From Porcincola intestinalis (GTDB lineage Bacteria; Bacillota; Clostridia; Lachnospirales; Lachnospiraceae): a stretch of DNA of 64,000 nucleotides. Position numbers and translations under genes: made by a program. The first letter of the stretch is position 1. Each line of letters starts with the position of its first letter. The notes under the pieces were generated by a model. That model did no database searches and was not told where the DNA came from. It worked only from the letters and a program-made list of their open reading frames with translations. The stretch lies in the NCBI RefSeq assembly GCF_009696445.1, contig NZ_VULZ01000012.1, positions 1 to 64,000 of the forward strand, read 5' to 3'. Below are positions 52,863 through 60,934 of the stretch, piece by piece.

Positions 52863-53873
52863 ATGTTATATACAGTTGTGATTCCCTGCTACAAATCGTC
52901 CAGGACGATCCGGAAGGTTGTCGAGGAGACGATGGAGCAGTTTGAAAAAATGAAAGCCGGAGAGCTGGAGTTTGTCCTGGTGGACGACTGCAGCCCGGAT
53001 GACGGGGCGACGGTGCGCGCACTTCGCGGACTGGTGCAGGATTATGACAATGTCAGGGTGGTGGAGCTTGCCAAGAACGCCGGACAGCATAACGCGACCA
53101 TGGCCGGGCTGAATTATGCCTCCGGTGATTTTATCATATCCATGGATGACGATGGACAGACCAGTCCGACGCAGCTGCCGAAGCTTTTGGCAGAGATCAA
53201 AAAGGGATATGACATCGTATACGGTTATTACCCACACAAGCAGCATTCCAAATTCCGTAACTGGGGAAGCCGCTTCAATCAGTGGACGACACGTGTCCTC
53301 CTGGACAAGCCCAAAAACATGAAGACCAGCTCATTCTGGATCATCCGACGGTTTGTCAGGGACTATGCAGTGCAGTATAGGAGTGCATACACGCACCTTC
53401 AGGGTGTATTTCTGAGGGTGACGCGGAACATCAGCTGCATTCCGGTCGAGCACTTCCGGAGGCAGGAGGGGCAGTCAGGCTATACGTTCAGGAAACTTGT
53501 GCAGCTTTGGAGCAATATCATCGGCTTCTCGATCGTACCGCTCCGGATGGCGACGGTGCTTGGGAATATCTTTGCGGCAGTGGGGCTGGTCGGCATCATT
53601 GCCGTGATTGTCCGGAAGCTGGTCAGACCGGTGACAGCAATCGGATGGCCCTCGATTATGGTATCGATCTTCTTCTTCTCCGGATTGATTCTGATGTTTA
53701 TGGGGCTGATCGGCGAGTATATCGGCCGTATCTTCCTTGGTTTATGTAATAATCCGCAGTATGTTGTCCGGCAGATTGATGAACAGGGGAAAAGGCCCTA
53801 TCTGGTCAATGAAGACGGGCAGCAGTTTGAGTTGAAAAAGGGTGTGGATTGGAGAAAGGAGCGTGAGACATAG
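52863..53873 (+). CDS. Glycosyltransferase family 2 (polyprenyl-phosphate glycosyltransferase type)
   Basis: A 336-residue GT2 enzyme of the GtrB/ArnC/DPM1-like type. V-V-I-P-C-Y-K-S-S and V-D-D-C-S-P-D-D form the nucleotide-sugar site, M-D-D-D-G-Q-T is the metal D-x-D, and a pair of C-terminal helices (about 228-252 and 262-287) anchors it. Such proteins make undecaprenyl-phosphate sugars that GT-C/YfhO enzymes use outside. It lies right after two YfhO genes, supporting this two-step scheme. The stop codon (TAG) overlaps the next gene's GTG by one base. Confidence 0.9.
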   Translation: MLYTVVIPCYKSSRTIRKVVEETMEQFEKMKAGELEFVLVDDCSPDDGATVRALRGLVQDYDNVRVVELAKNAGQHNATMAGLNYASGDFIISMDDDGQTSPTQLPKLLAEIKKGYDIVYGYYPHKQHSKFRNWGSRFNQWTTRVLLDKPKNMKTSSFWIIRRFVRDYAVQYRSAYTHLQGVFLRVTRNISCIPVEHFRRQEGQSGYTFRKLVQLWSNIIGFSIVPLRMATVLGNIFAAVGLVGIIAVIVRKLVRPVTAIGWPSIMVSIFFFSGLILMFMGLIGEYIGRIFLGLCNNPQYVVRQIDEQGKRPYLVNEDGQQFELKKGVDWRKERET

Positions 53874-55051
53874 TGAAAAAGCTGATGGTCATGGGTGCAG
53901 GAATCTATCAGGTTCCGCTGATCAAGGCAGCCAGGGAGATGGGAATTTACACGATTGCCGTCTCTATTCCGGGAAATTACCCGGGATTCGGATATGCCGA
54001 CGAGGTGCTCCATATCAACACGGTCGACTCCGAGGCAGTCCTGAAGGCGGCACAGGAGCGGCAGATCGACGGGATCTGCACAGCCGGAACCGATGTCGCC
54101 GTGATGACAATCGGACGAGTCAACGATGCCCTGGGCCTTTCGGGCATCTCCTACGAGGCGGCGAAGATTGCCTGCGACAAGGTTCTGATGAAGCAGGCCT
54201 ATGAGGCAAATGGTGTCCGGACGGCAAAGTACCGTAAGGTCTATTTCAACGAGGACGTCAATGAAAAAATCAAAGGGCTGGAATACCCGCTGATTGTGAA
54301 GATCGTGGATTCCTCCGGAAGCCGCGGGATTACGAGAGTCGACAGTCCGGACAGACTGCAGGCGGCGATCCTGAATGCGCAGTCCTTTACAAGAAAGGAT
54401 TACTACATCGTGGAGGAGTTCATCATCGGCCGGGAGTTTGGCGCCCAGGCCTTCGTGATGGACGGGAAGGTACAGTTTGTCCTTCCGCACGGCGACTATA
54501 TCTTCCTTGGGAGCACAGGGGTGCCGGCCGGACATTTCGCACCGTATGCGCTTTCCGAGGAGGGTGAGCGGGACTGCATCGAGACGACGGAGAAAGCGAT
54601 CCGCGCGATGAAGCTCGACAACTGTGCGGTGAACTGCGACTTCATTATGAGGGACGGCAGGACGTACGTTCTGGAGATTGGGGGGAGATCAGGTGCGACC
54701 TGTCTGGCAGAGCTCGTCTCGATCTACTATGGCTATGATTATTACCGAAAGATCATCCAGGTCGCGCTGGGTCAGAAGCCGGATTTCCCAACGGACAAGG
54801 CGGTTCCGAACGCGTCGAAGCTTCTGATGAGCGACCGGGACGGCACGATCTTCTCGCTGGCGAACCGGAACCCGAAAGACAGTGAGCATATCGTCGAGGT
54901 CAAGTTTGACTATACGGTCGGCGACACTGTGAAAAAATTCCATGTCGGTCCGAACCGCATCGGCCATGTGATCACGAAGGGCGGCACGCTCGCGGAGGCG
55001 ACAGCCGCTCTTGACAAGGCACTGGAGCATATTGAGATAGGGGTCAGCTGA
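53873..55051 (+). CDS. ATP-grasp ligase
   Basis: A 392-residue cytoplasmic ATP-grasp enzyme. An N-terminal Rossmann-like domain (M-V-M-G-A-G-I-Y-Q-V-P, 1-100) precedes the ATP-binding core (I-V-K-I-V-D-S-S-G-S-R-G-I near 135-150, E-E-F-I-I-G-R-E-F) and metal residues in V-L-E-I-G-G-R-S-G. The fold resembles carbamoyl-phosphate synthase/PurK-like ligases that join an acyl phosphate to an amine. The substrate is unknown. GTG 53873 with AAGGAG about 11 nt upstream is the start. It sits between the GT2 and the CapK-like ligase and probably prepares a wall-polymer substituent. Confidence 0.8.
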   Translation: MKKLMVMGAGIYQVPLIKAAREMGIYTIAVSIPGNYPGFGYADEVLHINTVDSEAVLKAAQERQIDGICTAGTDVAVMTIGRVNDALGLSGISYEAAKIACDKVLMKQAYEANGVRTAKYRKVYFNEDVNEKIKGLEYPLIVKIVDSSGSRGITRVDSPDRLQAAILNAQSFTRKDYYIVEEFIIGREFGAQAFVMDGKVQFVLPHGDYIFLGSTGVPAGHFAPYALSEEGERDCIETTEKAIRAMKLDNCAVNCDFIMRDGRTYVLEIGGRSGATCLAELVSIYYGYDYYRKIIQVALGQKPDFPTDKAVPNASKLLMSDRDGTIFSLANRNPKDSEHIVEVKFDYTVGDTVKKFHVGPNRIGHVITKGGTLAEATAALDKALEHIEIGVS

Positions 55052-56337
55052 TGGACGCAGCAGGAGAGAAGAAATGGATGAACCTGTACCTGTTCTCCGA
55101 TCTGCCGAAGATGGCACATCGGATACCGAAGGACTTCACCCATGTGATGAAGCTTCAGAACGAGCGGGTGCAGGCGCTTGCAAGGCGGGCATATGAGATT
55201 CCGTTTTATAAGGAACGGTTTGACCGGGCAGGAGTCAGTCCAGAGGATATCCGGACCGGGGACGATCTGACGAAGCTTCCGGTTCTGACGAAGGATGAGC
55301 TCAGAACGTGGATGGGCGGCCTGAAGGATCAGCCGCAGTACAAGGACTGGATCTGTGATACAACCTCCGGATCGACCGGGAAGCCGGTCTCGGTTCTGTT
55401 TTCACCCAGAGAGAAGGCCTACATGAAGGCAAACTGGTACCGGGTCATGCTGGTGGCGGGCTACAATCCGCTGACCGGAAAGACGATGAGCCGGATCAAT
55501 GCCCACGATGAGAATGCAGGCGGGAGAGACACCTTTCTTCAACGGTTTGGTGTCTTCAGACACAGGTTTGTCAATCAGTATGCCTCCGAGCAGGAGATCA
55601 TAGATGCCATCAATGCGTACAGACCGGACTGGCTGTACATGAACAAGACGGAAATGATGCGCTTCGTTCTGTACGCGCACCGGACAGGGAAGAAGGTCTG
55701 GCATCCGAAGTTCTATGACGCCATCTCGGAGAAGGTGACGGAAAATGACCGGAAGCTGTTCAAGGAAGTGCTGGGCCCGGGGATCATCGATTCCTACGGA
55801 ACGGCGGAGACCGGGGCAGCGATGATCCGGCTGCCTGACAAGGATTATTACGTGGTTCACAACGATTCGTTTGTCGTGAATGTGGTCGACGATGCGGGGA
55901 AGCTCTGCCAGCGGGGAAGAGTTGTCATCACGCCGCTGTACAAGACCGATTTGCCGCTGATCAACTACGAGGTCGGAGACCGGGCAGTCATGAAGGTAAA
56001 GGGAGGTGTTCATTTCATCACAGAGGTTGAGGGCCGGCTGAATGATTATTTCCGATACGAGGATGGCCGGGTGACCAGCTTCTTTGAGGTGACACCGGTT
56101 ATCGCACACTGTGCGGATATCCTTCAGATCCGGTTCATCCAGAAAAACTACGATCTGATCCATGTACAGATCGTCCGGGACGAGAAGGCCAGGATGACGG
56201 AGAAGGAGCTTGAGACGTACCTTGAGACGAATCTGAACCAGATCTTCAAGAAGCCGTTCCGGTTTGAGTTTGAATGGATGAAGGTGATTCCGCCGGACAA
56301 GAACGGGAAGCTTCGGATGATTGTCTGCGAGGTGTAG
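55051..56337 (+). CDS. CapK/phenylacetate-CoA ligase-like adenylate-forming enzyme
   Basis: A 428-residue member of the ANL/PaaK-CapK family. T-T-S-G-S-T-G-K-P (residues about 105-113) is the ATP-binding loop, D-S-Y-G-T-A-E-T-G lies near 247-255, and the C-terminal lid has G-K-L-R. CapK members activate acids as adenylates in capsule and surface polysaccharide loci. Its ATG overlaps the stop of the ATP-grasp gene (TGATG), so the two enzymes are coupled. Which acid is activated is not known; no CoA or carrier-protein gene is beside it. Confidence 0.85.
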   Translation: MDAAGEKKWMNLYLFSDLPKMAHRIPKDFTHVMKLQNERVQALARRAYEIPFYKERFDRAGVSPEDIRTGDDLTKLPVLTKDELRTWMGGLKDQPQYKDWICDTTSGSTGKPVSVLFSPREKAYMKANWYRVMLVAGYNPLTGKTMSRINAHDENAGGRDTFLQRFGVFRHRFVNQYASEQEIIDAINAYRPDWLYMNKTEMMRFVLYAHRTGKKVWHPKFYDAISEKVTENDRKLFKEVLGPGIIDSYGTAETGAAMIRLPDKDYYVVHNDSFVVNVVDDAGKLCQRGRVVITPLYKTDLPLINYEVGDRAVMKVKGGVHFITEVEGRLNDYFRYEDGRVTSFFEVTPVIAHCADILQIRFIQKNYDLIHVQIVRDEKARMTEKELETYLETNLNQIFKKPFRFEFEWMKVIPPDKNGKLRMIVCEV

Positions 56338-56438
56338 AGCCCCGCTCAGATGAAAATGCGGGCGGCCGATGAATAGATGACATCAGAGCTGTCTCTATGG
56401 TAAACTTGTGCTAATAAGCAAAAGTCGGAGGCAAGAAC

Positions 56439-57134
56439 ATGAAACGGGTACTATTAAAGCTGAGCGGGGAGGCACTCGCCGGCAGCAGAAAAACAGGGTT
56501 TGACGAGGAGACGGTCGCAGGCATTGCCAGACAGGTGAAAACGCTGCATGACGAGGGCATACAGATCGGAATCGTGACCGGCGGCGGAAACTTCTGGAGA
56601 GGAAGATCCAGCGAGAATATGGATCGGACGAAGGCGGATGAGATCGGTATGCTGGCAACGGTCATGAACTGTCTTTACGTATCGGAAATTTTCCGGTCTG
56701 AGGGGCTTCAGACGCATGTGATGACACCCTTCCAGGTCGGTGCATTCACGGAGCTGTTTTCGAAGGATGCAGCCGTGTCGGCGTTGGAAAAGGGAGAGAT
56801 TGTCTTCTTTGCAGGCGGAATCGGACATCCGTACTTCTCGACAGATACGGGGACGCTGCTGCGCGCAATCGAAATCGAGGCGGACGTGATTCTGCTGGCG
56901 AAGTCGGTTGACGGGGTCTATGATTCCGACCCGAAGAAGAATCCGGACGCCAGAAAGTATCGGGAAATTTCGATTGATGAGGTTATCAGAAAGGACCTGG
57001 GCGTTGTGGATATGACAGCCTCGATTCTGGCAAGGGAGAACCACATGCCGATGCTGGTGTTCGGCCTGAATGAGGAAGGCAGCATCCTGAAGGCAGCCAG
57101 AGGGCAGTCTGACGGGACCTATGTCACAGTCTGA
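56439..57134 (+). CDS. pyrH: UMP kinase
   Basis: A 231-residue hexameric kinase forming UDP from UMP. The start V-L-L-K-L-S-G-E-A-L and the motifs G-G-G-N-F-W-R-G and G-T-G-x-P-Y-F-S-T-D-T (here G-G-I-G-H-P-Y-F-S-T-D-T) are diagnostic. Length is typical. GGAGG lies 7 nt before the ATG. frr follows after 139 nt. In many Firmicutes the order is rpsB-tsf-pyrH-frr; rpsB and tsf are not upstream here. Confidence 0.95.
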   Translation: MKRVLLKLSGEALAGSRKTGFDEETVAGIARQVKTLHDEGIQIGIVTGGGNFWRGRSSENMDRTKADEIGMLATVMNCLYVSEIFRSEGLQTHVMTPFQVGAFTELFSKDAAVSALEKGEIVFFAGGIGHPYFSTDTGTLLRAIEIEADVILLAKSVDGVYDSDPKKNPDARKYREISIDEVIRKDLGVVDMTASILARENHMPMLVFGLNEEGSILKAARGQSDGTYVTV

Positions 57135-57273
57135 AAAACCGGCGCCGGGGACAAAGTTGGAAAGCTTCAGGAGCGGGAGATTCCTGCGGCTGAAGAAGGA
57201 CAGTTCAGGAGAAAAAGACGCTTACAACGGAATATGAGCGCTTCAGGGGCGCCGCATGAAGGAGGAAACAGGT

Positions 57274-57822
57274 ATGGACAGCAGAATACAGCCTTTCGCA
57301 GAGAAGATGAGAAAGACCTATGAGTCAATGGAGGAGGATTTCAAGACCGTGCGTGCCGGACGCGCGAATCCGGCCGTTCTGAGCCGCGTCCGTGTTGAGT
57401 ACTATGGTTCTGAGGTTCCGGTTTCTCAGGTGGGAAATATCACGGTGCCGGAGGCACGGATTCTTCAGATCGCGCCCTGGGAACCGTCGATGGTGAAGGC
57501 CATCATCAAGGCTATCAACATGTCCGATATCGGAATCAACCCGACGACGGATGGAAAGGTGATCCGTCTGATCTTCCCGGAGCTGACAGAGGAGAGGAGA
57601 AAAGAGCTTTCCAAGGAGGTCAAGAAAAAGGGCGAGGCGGCGAAGGTTGCCATCCGGAACATCCGCAGGGACGCCGACAAGGCTTTCAAGAAGCTGAAGG
57701 ATGAGATCTCGGAGGATGAGCTGGCGGATCTGCAGGATGATCTTCAGAAAGAGACAGACAAGAAGATCAAGGAGATCGACAAGGCGATCGAGGCAAAGAC
57801 GAAGGAAGTCATGACCGTCTGA
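57274..57822 (+). CDS. frr: Ribosome recycling factor
   Basis: A 182-residue factor that splits post-termination ribosomes with EF-G. The motifs R-A-G-R-A-N-P, Y-Y-G-S-E-V-P, V-P-E-A-R and the R-K-E-L-S-K-E-V-K-K-K-G-E segment match RRF. ATG 57274 has AAGGAGG 8 nt upstream; an upstream in-frame ATG (57256) overlaps that site and is rejected. uppS lies 189 nt downstream, behind a tandem repeat. Confidence 0.97.
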   Translation: MDSRIQPFAEKMRKTYESMEEDFKTVRAGRANPAVLSRVRVEYYGSEVPVSQVGNITVPEARILQIAPWEPSMVKAIIKAINMSDIGINPTTDGKVIRLIFPELTEERRKELSKEVKKKGEAAKVAIRNIRRDADKAFKKLKDEISEDELADLQDDLQKETDKKIKEIDKAIEAKTKEVMTV

Positions 57823-57824
57823 CC

Positions 57825-57896
57825 GTGCAGGACCGCACAGACTGAGTTGCGCAGGACCGCACAGACTGAGTTGCGCAGGGCCGCGTGGACTGACTG
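57825..57896 (+). repeat. 24-bp tandem repeat, three units, between frr and uppS
   Basis: Units at 57825-57848, 57849-57872 and 57873-57896; the first two differ by one base (GTGCAG or GCGCAG start) and the third is diverged. The period is a multiple of three and lies in an open frame continuing into uppS, but no ribosome site supports translation. The copies may vary in number. Confidence 0.85.
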
Positions 57897-58011
57897 CGGA
57901 CTGGAGGAGCTGTCAGGAAAGGGTGCGGAGAAGGTCACCGTTCAGGCGGCTGAATGGATGCCGGGGCTGCCTGAGTATGGTTCTGACATCGGATGCAGGG
58001 GAGGAATCAGC

Positions 58012-58761
58012 ATGGATGTACCGCGTCATGTAGCAATCATCCTCGATGGAAACGGGCGCTGGGCAAAGTCCAGAAGAATGCCAAGAAATTACGGACATGT
58101 CCGAGGAGCGGCGAATGTCGAGACAATCTGCCGCGCGGCGGATGACATGGGAATTCAGTACCTGACCGTCTATCTGTTCTCCACGGAGAACTGGAGACGG
58201 AACCCGGAGGAGGTCACGTCCCTGATGAAGCTGTTTCACAGCTACACACGGACCTGCATCCGTCAGGCAAGGGAAAACAACATGAGATGCCGGGTGATCG
58301 GGGATCCCACGGCGCTTGACGCACAGCTTCAGGCAAGCCTGAGGGAGCTGGTCGAGTCATCCAAAAACAACACGGGGCTGAATTTCCAGCTGGCCCTCAA
58401 CTATGGCAGCAGGGATGAGATCGTCCGGGCTGTGCGCCGTACGGCGCAGGCATACCGGGATGGCTCCATCCACTCTCTGGACGAGATTACGGAGGAGTCA
58501 TTTTCAGCGATGCTCGATACTGCCGATATTCCGGATCCGGACCTTCTGATCCGGACAGCGGGGGAACAGCGGCTTAGCAACTATCTGCTGTGGCAGCTGG
58601 CCTATGCGGAGCTTTACTTTACCGATGTTCCATGGCCGGACTTTTCCAAAAAGGATCTGGAGAAGGCAGTGGAAGTTTATCAGCAGAGAACCCGCCGTTT
58701 CGGCGGGCTGAACGCAGGAGAGGAGGACAGCCCGCAGGAAGCAAGGCTCCATAAAGGCTGA
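58012..58761 (+). CDS. uppS: Undecaprenyl diphosphate synthase
   Basis: A 249-residue cis-prenyltransferase making the C55 lipid carrier for wall synthesis. The motifs H-V-A-I-I-L-D-G-N-G-R-W-A at 5-17, the S-T-E-N-W-R-R segment and D-L-L-I-R-T-A-G-E-Q-R-L-S-N-Y-L-L-W are complete. ATG 58012 follows AGGGGAGG; the frame is open to 57847 but that part is repetitive spacer. It is followed 13 nt later by cdsA. Confidence 0.95.
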   Translation: MDVPRHVAIILDGNGRWAKSRRMPRNYGHVRGAANVETICRAADDMGIQYLTVYLFSTENWRRNPEEVTSLMKLFHSYTRTCIRQARENNMRCRVIGDPTALDAQLQASLRELVESSKNNTGLNFQLALNYGSRDEIVRAVRRTAQAYRDGSIHSLDEITEESFSAMLDTADIPDPDLLIRTAGEQRLSNYLLWQLAYAELYFTDVPWPDFSKKDLEKAVEVYQQRTRRFGGLNAGEEDSPQEARLHKG

Positions 58762-58774
58762 AAAGGAAAGAACA

Positions 58775-59605
58775 ATGTTTATAACACGGCTCATAAGCGG
58801 AATTGTGCTGGTTGCGATTGCGCTTCTGGTGAATCATGTGGGAGGACCGCTGCTTCTCCTGACGATGCTTGCCATCTCGCTGATCGGGATGTTCGAGCTG
58901 TTTCGCGCGGTAAAGATCAGAGAGAAGGGGACGAACAGTCTGACCACCGCAGCCTATGCCGGGGCGGTGCTCTGGTATGTGGCGGTCTGGCTCGGACATG
59001 TGTACGGTGAGCGCTTTGATCATTTTTACGTCTCCTTCCTGGCGGCGGGCCTGATCATCCTGCTCTTTGTATATGTATTTACCTATCCGAAGTATCATGC
59101 AGATCAGGTGATGGCTGCGTTCTTCGGCATCGTGTATGTGGCTGTCTGCCTGAGCTTCATCTATCAGACGAGGGAGCTTCCGGACGGAAGATGGCATGTA
59201 TGGCTGATCCTGCTGTGCTCCTGGGGATGTGACACATCGGCGTACTGTGTCGGCCGGCTGTTTGGAAGACACAAGATGGCACCGGTACTCAGCCCGAAGA
59301 AATCGGTCGAGGGCGCAGTCGGCGGTGTCATCGGGGCGGCGCTTTTCGGCGGAATCTACGGGGCCTGCATCAGAGGAAAGGTCAGCGCGGATATCAATGT
59401 TGTCCTTGTGTATATAGTGGTGTGCGCCATCGGCGCGCTGATTTCCATGGTTGGTGATCTGGCGGCTTCGGCGATCAAGCGCAACATGGAGATCAAAGAT
59501 TACGGTCATCTGATTCCGGGACACGGCGGAATTCTGGATCGCTTTGACTCCGTGATCATCACGGCGCCAATCATTTATTTTCTCTGCAGCGTCCTGCGGT
59601 TCTGA
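58775..59605 (+). CDS. cdsA: Phosphatidate cytidylyltransferase
   Basis: A 276-residue membrane enzyme that makes CDP-diacylglycerol. About eight helices are seen. The C-terminal signature is present as S-x-x-K-R-x-x-x-I-K-D-x-G-x-x-x-P-G-H-G-G-x-x-D-R-x-D (S-A-I-K-R-N-M-E-I-K-D-Y-G...). The ribosome site AAGGAAAG precedes ATG 58775. A terminator follows, so dxr-rseP may have a separate promoter. Confidence 0.95.
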   Translation: MFITRLISGIVLVAIALLVNHVGGPLLLLTMLAISLIGMFELFRAVKIREKGTNSLTTAAYAGAVLWYVAVWLGHVYGERFDHFYVSFLAAGLIILLFVYVFTYPKYHADQVMAAFFGIVYVAVCLSFIYQTRELPDGRWHVWLILLCSWGCDTSAYCVGRLFGRHKMAPVLSPKKSVEGAVGGVIGAALFGGIYGACIRGKVSADINVVLVYIVVCAIGALISMVGDLAASAIKRNMEIKDYGHLIPGHGGILDRFDSVIITAPIIYFLCSVLRF

Positions 59606-59645
59606 TCCGCGAATCTGAGATTCCAGAGCAGAAGGTGGAAGACTG

Positions 59646-59675
59646 ACAGCCCGGAAGATTCTTCCGGGCTGTTTC
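59646..59675 (+). terminator. Terminator after cdsA
   Basis: ACAGCCCGGAAG-ATT-CTTCCGGGCTGT, a perfect 12-bp stem, followed by TTCTG. The T-run is short. Confidence 0.75.
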
Positions 59676-59678
59676 TGC

Positions 59679-59725
59679 GAAGGCGGCCGCTCATCATCGG
59701 GTGCGGACCACAAGATGAAGGCAGA
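59679..59725. repeat. Dispersed 47-bp repeat, copy B
   Basis: Matches copy A (155-201) at 39 of 47 positions, including the 15-base core GGCCGCTCATCATCG at 59685-59699. It sits directly behind the cdsA terminator and 38 nt before the dxr start codon. Confidence 0.5.
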
Positions 59726-59762
59726 ATCCTTGGCGGAAGAGCCGAGGTTTGGAGGAAGAGAG

Positions 59763-60914
59763 ATGAAAACGATATCGATACTTGGAAGTACGGGCTCCAT
59801 CGGGACCCAGACGCTGGACGTGGTCAGACACCAGAACGATGTGAAGGTGGCGGCGCTTGCAGCGGGAAGAAACATCCGGAAACTGGAGGAGCAGATCCGG
59901 GAGTTTGAGCCGCGCATCGCAGCGGTCTGGGACGAGGCGGACGCACGTGAGCTCAGACAGAAAGTGGCAGATACATCCGTCCGGGTTGTCTCCGGGATGG
60001 AGGGGCTGATCGAGGCCGCAACCGTTCAGGAGGCAGACCTTGTGTTCGGCGCGATCGTCGGCATGATCGGGATCGTTCCAACCATCGCGGCAATCCGGGA
60101 GGGCAAGGACATCGCCCTTGCAAACAAGGAGACACTGGTCTGCGCCGGCCATCTGATCATGCCGCTGATTCGTCAGTACCATGTGCATCTGTATCCGGTC
60201 GACTCGGAGCATTCCGCCATCTTCCAGTGTCTGAACGGCGAAAATCCCGGGCGGATCGAGAAGATTCTCCTGACCTGCTCGGGAGGACCATTTTACGGAT
60301 ACAGTCCGGAAAAGCTCGAAACGGTTACCGTTTCGGACGCCCTGAAGAATCCGAACTGGAATATGGGGAGAAAGATCACGGTTGACTCAGCCACGCTGGT
60401 GAACAAGGGGCTCGAGGTCATGGAGGCAGGCTGGCTGTTCTCCGTCACGGCAGACCAGGTCGAGGTCGTGATCCAGAGACAGAGCATCGTTCACTCCGCC
60501 GTTCAGTTTGTGGACGGGGCGGTGATTGCTCAGATGGGAATGCCGGACATGCGCCTTCCGATTCAGTATGCAATGTTTTATCCTGACAGGCGGTCGATGG
60601 GGACAGAGCGTCTGGATCTCTTTAAGCTCGGGAGCGTCAGCTTTGCCCGCCCGGACATGGAAACCTTCAGAGGGCTTCCGCTTGCATATGACGCGATGAA
60701 GAAGGGCGGCTCGATGCCGACGGTTTTCAACGCTGCCAATGAGGCAGCTGTCGCGCGGTTCCTGGACAGAAGGATTTCTTTCCTTCAGATTTATGAAATG
60801 ATCGAGGAATGCTGCAGCATGCATAAGGTTATCCCGAACCCGACGGTACAGGAGATCCTGGATGTACAGAAGAGTGTGATGGAGCACATCAGAACCGTCT
60901 GGGACAAGGATTGA
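59763..60914 (+). CDS. dxr: 1-deoxy-D-xylulose 5-phosphate reductoisomerase
   Basis: A 383-residue NADPH enzyme of the MEP isoprenoid pathway. I-L-G-S-T-G-S-I-G-x-Q-T-L-D is the NADPH-binding start, followed by A-N-K-E-T-L-V, the metal site S-E-H-S-A-I-F-Q and the flexible loop segment H-S-A-V-Q-F-V-D-G. ATG 59763 has GGAGGAAGAG upstream; the frame opens at 59715. rseP follows after 20 nt. Its position beside uppS and cdsA groups isoprenoid and lipid-carrier supply. Confidence 0.96.
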   Translation: MKTISILGSTGSIGTQTLDVVRHQNDVKVAALAAGRNIRKLEEQIREFEPRIAAVWDEADARELRQKVADTSVRVVSGMEGLIEAATVQEADLVFGAIVGMIGIVPTIAAIREGKDIALANKETLVCAGHLIMPLIRQYHVHLYPVDSEHSAIFQCLNGENPGRIEKILLTCSGGPFYGYSPEKLETVTVSDALKNPNWNMGRKITVDSATLVNKGLEVMEAGWLFSVTADQVEVVIQRQSIVHSAVQFVDGAVIAQMGMPDMRLPIQYAMFYPDRRSMGTERLDLFKLGSVSFARPDMETFRGLPLAYDAMKKGGSMPTVFNAANEAAVARFLDRRISFLQIYEMIEECCSMHKVIPNPTVQEILDVQKSVMEHIRTVWDKD

Positions 60915-60934
60915 GGAAGGATTGAGAGAACCGG

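Noticed and set aside
57847-58011. N-terminal extension of uppS
   Set aside because: It begins in the 24-bp tandem repeat, lacks a ribosome site, and ATG 58012 gives the standard family N-terminus behind AGGGGAGG.
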